Below, one piece after another: positions 58,207 through 64,000 of a DNA stretch of 64,000 nt. A program made the translations under genes and the position numbers. Source of the stretch: Thuidium tamariscinum (lineage: Eukaryota > Streptophyta > Bryopsida > Hypnales > Thuidiaceae); NCBI GenBank assembly GCA_947034885.2, contig OX344754.2, positions 14,712,501-14,776,500 of the forward strand, read 5' to 3'. Under the pieces are notes generated by a model that ran no database searches, had not been told where the DNA came from, and saw only the letters and a list, made by a program, of their open reading frames with translations. Numbering within the stretch: position 1 is the first letter of the stretch; the number at the start of each line of letters is the position of its first letter.

Positions 58207-61200
58207 ATGTTTGAACAGAGGTTCAGTTTTGGGAAGCGTGGATTTGAAGCTACTCCGCATCACTACGCAATGGCCAGTGGAGACGGCACCAGCGGTGAGA
58301 TTCATTCTTAACTAGAAATCCAATTGCTTTTCTTATACGCTGGTATTTATTGTCGTTGAGAAACTTAGTCACAGCTCTCTGATTGGAGTTTCGCATGCTT
58401 CAATTTCTTGTCGTGAGCCTTATGAAGTTCTGAAGTTCTTGTTCCCGTCCTTCATTGTTTGATAAAGACGTTGATTGTTAGTGTTTTGATTGCGTACTTT
58501 AAATCATGCGACAGATGGACTTGGACGAGAGGAGCACACCGGGACGAAGAGTCTTGGCAAGGCTACTCTTGAAGGTAATTTAGCTATCATTAGGATGCAG
58601 TAGTGCTTAATAATTAATTGATTTTCTCTCCTCGTTGGTATTCTTCGAAATCAGTGGGCATTACAAGCATGTGTTGGCTTTTACTGCAAGATCTTGACCT
58701 CCTCATTCTTGGAGTTTGCGGGGGCGTGTCTTGCCTTGGTGATTTCTGCAGCAGTTTCATAATTTAAATAAAACTTCTGGCTGATTATATCTTCTTTTTG
58801 TAACCATGTCGCATGTTCCCTGATTCTCTGGAGCAATATTGAGACTCCCTGTATTAACTACATGAGTTTTATAGGTTTGCTTCAAATTTACTGGTTGTAA
58901 CTGGCATGTATTTGAACTTCTTCTGACAATTTTGATAGTTTTTAGAGTTTGCGTTGCCTTCTTTGAGTAATTGTCACACTGCAAGTTTTGGGTTTTGTGA
59001 ATTGTAGGATTAAAGCACTTTGAATTTGTCTTATAGTAAAGAGTATTATGTAATATTCTTTTCATAGAGTAGGAAATCCATTCTTGTAGCTTGTAGTGTT
59101 TTTTTAGTATTAGATGGATTTCTTTCTTGAGGTTGAGGTGTAAGATACCCTTGTATTGTCTAACATAACACTTGTCTTGTCATCATTTATTATAAAAGAA
59201 TTCTTATACCTCAAAATATGCATTATAGTAGGGTGGATGGTGTATGAATCTATTTATCAATTATTCATGTTTTAAGAAGTAGGGGTTCACGCACAAACAA
59301 ATGAATAGAATGAGGTCCTATTTCATTCTTTCCAACTCCTTGCTTGGATGAAACTTGTACTTTTCATGTTATTAAATACTTCTCAACCCACAAAGATAGC
59401 CGCAAATTAATTAAGATATTTGTAAACAAAGATAGGATGACATAGTAGTAAGTGTATCCAAAGAGGTGCTTGAGTAAATTCTGACAATAGCTACATGTTC
59501 AATGTCCAACATTAAACAAGCAATTGAAACAAGTAAATTGGACATGAAAATTAGGATATAGAATGATTTGGAAAATCTATTATTTCAACTTTCACTTGGA
59601 ATGGCTTTTTCAAATACCATTCCAATGCCATTTTGACAATTCACCAATAGTTTTTGTTTTATTGCCATCATTAGTTAATCTCTATGCGATTAAAAACTCA
59701 AACCTCATTGGCTATCAATCATGGTTGTCAGTTAAATTCAAAGTTAGGGTTTACAATTCAAAGGTGGTGCTTTGCTTTTGATCAAATTATTCTTTATTCA
59801 TAGGGTAGTGTAGTCAGGGTTATTTCTTTAGAGAGGAGTAAGGTATGCTGGATATTTGTGTGCCAAGAAATCAAATGAGTAAGCTTAACACTCATTTTCT
59901 CGTCATCCTGTTTTGAATCCCAGAAAACAGAACCAGCGCTGCCCTGGAATCACTGTCTGGTCCACAGAAAAGTGAAAATCTCAAGATACCATCCACTCAA
60001 GATGTCGCACAAAACCTCACCCCCCTTTCAAAGGTATTTGCACTACGGAGTTCATCAATCTTCAGTCATCTTCACTCTTCAAACTCCTTGTTGAAACCCT
60101 GCTTTGGTTTACTCTGTTGATTGAGGATCCCCATCTGAGGAACGATTCTCAAACATTAGTTATCGTCATGTGATTTTAAATGCCTGGTTGCAATAAAATC
60201 TTATCAGGATGCCATTTCTCACTATAGAATCAACTGAATTTGTATGTCATTCAGGGTAAACAAGCTATACAGGATTTTAAGTATGGGCATGACAGCATCC
60301 ACCCAAACAAGCAATCTTCAACAAACACGCCCATTCGATCCTTTCGAGGTACACTCTGATATCACTTGCACATGCTTTTTTCTTATGATATCCCACCCTG
60401 ACTCAAAAACAAACAAATCAGTATGATAGAATCATAATGTTTTGACAGGTGGACCTAGCATTTTTCCATTGAGAAGAGATGAGGAGCACATCATCGCTTT
60501 GGGACCATCGTCTTCTTCAAAAAAGAAGCTCATTCAGGCTCTTCAAGGTGAACATGATGCTCTAGAGCTTCTTTGAAATTGATTTAAGTGCTCACACCTC
60601 TCTTGACAATATTGTTGAAATATGAGCTTTATTGTGTGTTACCATCGTTCAATTAGTGGATGTTGCTGCTATTGCAAGCTTTAGGCCTCATGGTTCTAAG
60701 ACATTGTATTATCTCATTTCTTGGTGCAAACAGAGACAGATACTCAGACTGATGGTCCTAATCCCGCTCAGTTGAATCTTGAAAGTGTTGCTCCCGTCCG
60801 TTCAACTGCTATAGAACCAATTGTTGGTTCTACTGTTGTTCATCATGGCAAAGCATCTTTAGAACCAAATGGTGGTGTCCTTATTCTCAATGACGTGAAT
60901 CGTGCAGAACCCTTTGTTCAACCCATGATTGTTGATCTTCATGGTATAGCTCCTCCCCAATCCAATGTTGCTCCACCCAGTGAGGTTCTTGCCCAACCAA
61001 ACATTGCTCCAAATGTTACTCCTCCTGCTCCAACTAGTTTAGCTCTTGCTCAACCAAATGTAGCATTCATTGTCACTCCTCCTAATGAGGTTCATGCCCA
61101 ACCAAACATTGCTCCAAATGTTGCTCCCCCTGCTCATGGTGTAGCTCCTGTCCAACCGGATGTTGCCCCTCATGCTCAACAAAACGGTGCTCTTCTTGCT

Positions 61201-61344
61201 CCAGCGCAACCGAATGCAGTACTCATTTTTGCTCCTCCTACAGGTGTTCTCAATGTGAATTGTGGTTTGAACTGCTCTCGGCTCAAACCACTTCAAATTT
61301 GTGAGATTGGGTTAGAGGGACATTTTTGGCCCAAATTCCCTTGA
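58207..61344 (+). CDS. Unknown six-exon protein, paralogue 2
   Basis: Coding exons: 58,207-58,294; 58,515-58,574; 59,924-60,033; 60,255-60,348; 60,449-60,547; 60,734-61,344. Phases are the same as paralogue 1 and the joined frame gives 353 residues. Exon differences from paralogue 1 are +3, +3, +3, 0, +3 and +33 bases. Introns are 220, 1,349, 221, 100 and 186 bases (paralogue 1: 223, 1,296, 224, 99, 183). Exon 4 is 22/31 identical. The last exon has six Q-P/S-N/D-V modules instead of five, then the same tail, 25 of 28 residues identical over NCGLN...HFWPK-P. Exon 5 replaces the acidic PSSDEER of paralogue 1 with PLRRDEEH. There is no signal peptide or membrane segment. Start choice as for paralogue 1, with an alternative at 58,270. 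Function unknown. Confidence 0.75.
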
Positions 61345-61839
61345 AACTAGGCTGAAATGGTAGACCAAGCATACTTACAAGAAGTTAAATGTTAGCATCC
61401 ATGTTTTCCACATGGATTAATTTCCTTAAATATGACGCCATCATATATTAGAACAATGTATATTACCTCTCTATTATCAAGCATAGATCTACTCCATCCG
61501 TAATAGAAGAAGCAGAGGTGTTGGTGCGTTAATTTTGTCACACAATTCAATTTCGGACATTGACAATCAATTCATGAAAAACTCTTCATCTAAAGCTAAA
61601 GATGAATACCTCCGCACCAAACAAAGCGATCTATATCATTTAGAGATGTTGAAGTGGTTTAGGGTTTCAAGAACCATAGCCAACTCCTCACAGCACTGCA
61701 ACCCTTGCATTAGAAAGATCGTAACAACAATCTGCTTGAGCACGAACTTGCACTACATGGCAGAATTCAAATCCTGGTGCTTTGCAGTTTGCACATATAC
61801 TAACCACCAACAAAAGTATAGTAGTATAGAGTAGAGCAA
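61345..61839 (+). other. 3' flank of gene 2, duplicated
   Basis: Homologous to 32,538-32,990; probably contains the 3' UTR. The short frame at 61,535-61,834 is not conserved in the other copy. Confidence 0.45.
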
Positions 61840-62720
61840 GAACTTTGATTTGTTCTATGTAGTGCGCTCGCACCGCTCCACGAAAAACAAATCAAAGTTC
61901 ATTTGCAAGCACCGACAGTTAGTTGCAATTCCATGCACAAAATACGAGACACCACGAACATCCGACCAGCTCACACCAACTCAATCACAGTCTTAACTGA
62001 CTCGGTTTCGGTAGGCAATTGAGCTCCTCCTCCGAACAATTGCCGCACTTTCAAATTTTCGATCTACCTGAGCGAAATCCGCAACGAAGCTCACCTTCGG
62101 TCTTCAAGTGGAAACTTGCGCTCGCTTCGTTCCGCAACTTCCTCCACTACTCGCGACCTGGCCACTCACTGAAAGAAATTGGCAAGCGACATCACTCTGC
62201 AAACATTCCAAAACAGGGGAATACCCTACACTTCAAAATCCTTTTGCGTAAGAGGTCGCAAGGTTGTAGAAGGATCAAACTAACTGTGCTATTGCAGACA
62301 TGGCGTTGCAATAGGTGACGACTGGGGCACAGCTTACCGTCCACAATTGAAAGAGAAATGTCTTCAAAACTCAAGTGCAAGAGCATTCCAATCACTCCAG
62401 TCCCCCACCTCACGCCTGCTCTTGATATGAATCCTGCGAGCCTCCTTCGTCCAAATACGTACTAATCTGCAACTTGCGCTAGAAATTCACGCAGACCCAT
62501 CCACTTCGTAAACAAATTTCAACGAAAACTCCGTTGAACCTCCATTGCAACAACCGATGCGCTTGAAATGTAATTAAGACGAAGCAGAACCTTCAGAAGA
62601 TGCCCACTTGGTAATAAGTCAAGCCCCCTCTAGCTTTCAACCTTCGAGTTGAATCTGAAGATATTAATCCTTGAACACTGCGGAGGATTTTTGGTGTCTT
62701 TTGAATAACAAAGAATAAGA
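61840..62720. other. Moderately GC-rich unassigned region with a hairpin
   Basis: GAACTTTGATTTGTT (61,840) pairs exactly with AACAAATCAAAGTTC (61,886-61,900). Beyond it, to about 62.7 kb, the sequence is less AT-rich, with C-rich exon-like stretches. An open frame (62,019-62,318, TTG start) has no recognised domain. It could be an unrecognised gene part. Confidence 0.3.
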
Positions 62721-63111
62721 TAGAATTGCAACTTTTCATCCTTGGTAGTAGGGGTGGAAAGGAAAGATCTTCTAAAAAATATTTTTGGCTTTTTCAAACT
62801 AGATGATGTTATATGGTATCAAAATGCATGATTTCCACAGCCACCAATCTATCCTTCAAGGGTTATAAGATCAATTATAAAAAATCATAATAAGTAATTG
62901 TAACTTCTCAAAATACCTATTTCACCTTAAAATAACTCCTAAAAATATCGTAACTCAAACCATTTGTTCAAATTTTTGGTCTCATTGATTGCAAAATATT
63001 AGAGCTTAAAGTTAAAAAAGTATGATTTTTTAAATATTGTGGGATTAGATTGCAAGACTTTGAACCCCTCAAGGACTAAAAGGACACAATGCATTCACTT
63101 CATATTTTTAA
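62721..63111. other. No gene seen
   Basis: AT-rich. 62,760-62,850 weakly resembles 55.15-55.25 kb. Confidence 0.35.
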
Positions 63112-63366
63112 GGAAGACACAAAATCCTCCATTCAAAGTGGGCTTAGTAGGATGGATTTACCTTAGGAAAAAACATAGGAATTCTTTTTGCAAATGCTAA
63201 ATTCATATTTGCTATTAGAGGCCCCAAATTATTTAGGAGAGCTCTTAAACATACCCTAGACGCGGCCCAAAATAGGCGGGGGGGGGGGGGGGGGCACTTA
63301 TACCCCAAAGAACCCAAAATTTACCTCGATGGACCCACTTTGAATGGAAGATTTAGCATCCTGCAA
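63112..63366. mobile_element. MITE, family F, copy 3
   Basis: The left ATCCTCCATTCAAAGTGGGC and right GGACCCACTTTGAATGGAAG are inverted repeats, with AGGATGCT beyond. The interior is as in copies 1 and 2 and includes a 17-G run (63,278-63,294). Confidence 0.8.
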
Positions 63367-63389
63367 TTTTTAATGGAAAATTTTTGGTA

Positions 63390-63710
63390 AGGTAGATGTA
63401 TCCACTAATAACATACACCTCATCAACAATAAATAGGGTAGCCTATTCCAACCAAGATTGGAATGAATTTCCATTTTCTCCTCGGAATGTGCATCTTTGA
63501 ACTTTTTCAAGGTTTGGACCAATAAGTTAATGATACATAAATGAGTACAAAAATAGGAAGTATTTAGTGGGAAAGTAGTTCTTGAATGATCAAAATTGGA
63601 TGACTTTAGATGTTGGTCATATATCAAGTCCAACTTTTGTCTTTCAAAATTCATTGTAATTTCAATTCAAGAGATAAAATTACCATTTTTTTGTGCAATC
63701 CCCATTATTT
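63390..63710 (-). repeat. Family J repeat, copy J3
   Basis: Inverted relative to J1/J2 (CAAGGTTTGGACCAATAAGT, GAATGTGCATC, TCAAGAGATAAAATTACCA). The minus-strand frame over it is a repeat relic. Confidence 0.55.
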
Positions 63711-64000
63711 GTGTCAATGCACCTCTAAAAGTGTTTGCTTTTGGTTGCACTATCTTAGATGATGTTTATATGTGATTATTTTATTAGTTATAGGTACATC
63801 TATCTTAGGGTGAAACAAATCTCAATTACTTGTAAAGTAGGATCTTGAAAACTGACTAGTTTGCATTCTTGTTGCATTTTCCAATATTTTTAATTTTCCT
63901 GTGAGAAGAATTTAAAAATTTACTTAAGAAGTGTAGTCTTTTGAAAAAAGGGAGAAACATAAGAGGAGTTTTTTGTTCCCCAATCTATGAACTAATTATT
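63711..64000. other. No gene seen
   Basis: AT-rich end of the window. Confidence 0.4.

Noticed and set aside
62019-62318. 99-codon frame as a gene
   Set aside because: It needs a TTG start, shows no domain or splice context, and is opposed by another frame.

Overview
The window reads as nuclear DNA of a land plant: strongly AT-rich, full of decayed non-autonomous DNA transposons, with GT-AG introns and a plant-type LINE fragment. The species cannot be named from the sequence. The very high density of old, mutually diverged repeats and the low gene content suggest a large repeat-rich genome. A gymnosperm or other non-grass lineage is possible, but that is a guess.

Only two genes are well supported, and they are paralogues. 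Each has six coding exons on the + strand (29,496-32,537 and 58,207-61,344). They encode 338- and 353-residue proteins of no family I recognise. The exon phases (1,1,0,1,1) are identical and the intron lengths nearly so. Every exon-length difference is a multiple of three. The C-terminus carries Q-P-N/D-V modules (five versus six) followed by an almost invariant tail. Homology runs through about 1.1 kb of leader and about 450 bases of 3' flank, so this is a segmental duplication of roughly 4.6-4.8 kb whose two copies start about 28.7 kb apart. A third, weak multi-exon candidate lies on the - strand at 8.9-9.85 kb.

Nearly everything else is repeats. 0-14 kb: AT-rich decayed elements, a CACTA-type MITE (6.3 kb) and a TIR element inserted in an AT microsatellite (10.7-11.4 kb). 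14.1-18.8 kb: a nested complex with long inverted ends, holding a young 5'-truncated LINE with a perfect 17-bp target duplication, a GC-rich insert and an inner TIR element. 19-27.8 kb: dispersed repeats with nested MITEs that can be proven by empty sites or rebuilt target sites, and a long AT array. 33.5-40 kb: inverted and nested TIR elements and a pre-miRNA-like hairpin. 41.1-42.7 kb: a cluster of four different short tandem arrays. 44.5-48 kb: an inverted repeat pair and two elements abutting at one TTAA. 50.7-56.1 kb: more TIR elements, an isolated GC-rich island with an open frame, and a perfect 291-bp palindrome with 8-bp target duplications. 61.8-64 kb: unassigned sequence, a MITE and a 17-G tract.

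No tRNA, rRNA, CRISPR, organellar insert, LTR pair or intact transposase was recognised. All homologies stated are within the window and read by eye; no database was consulted.
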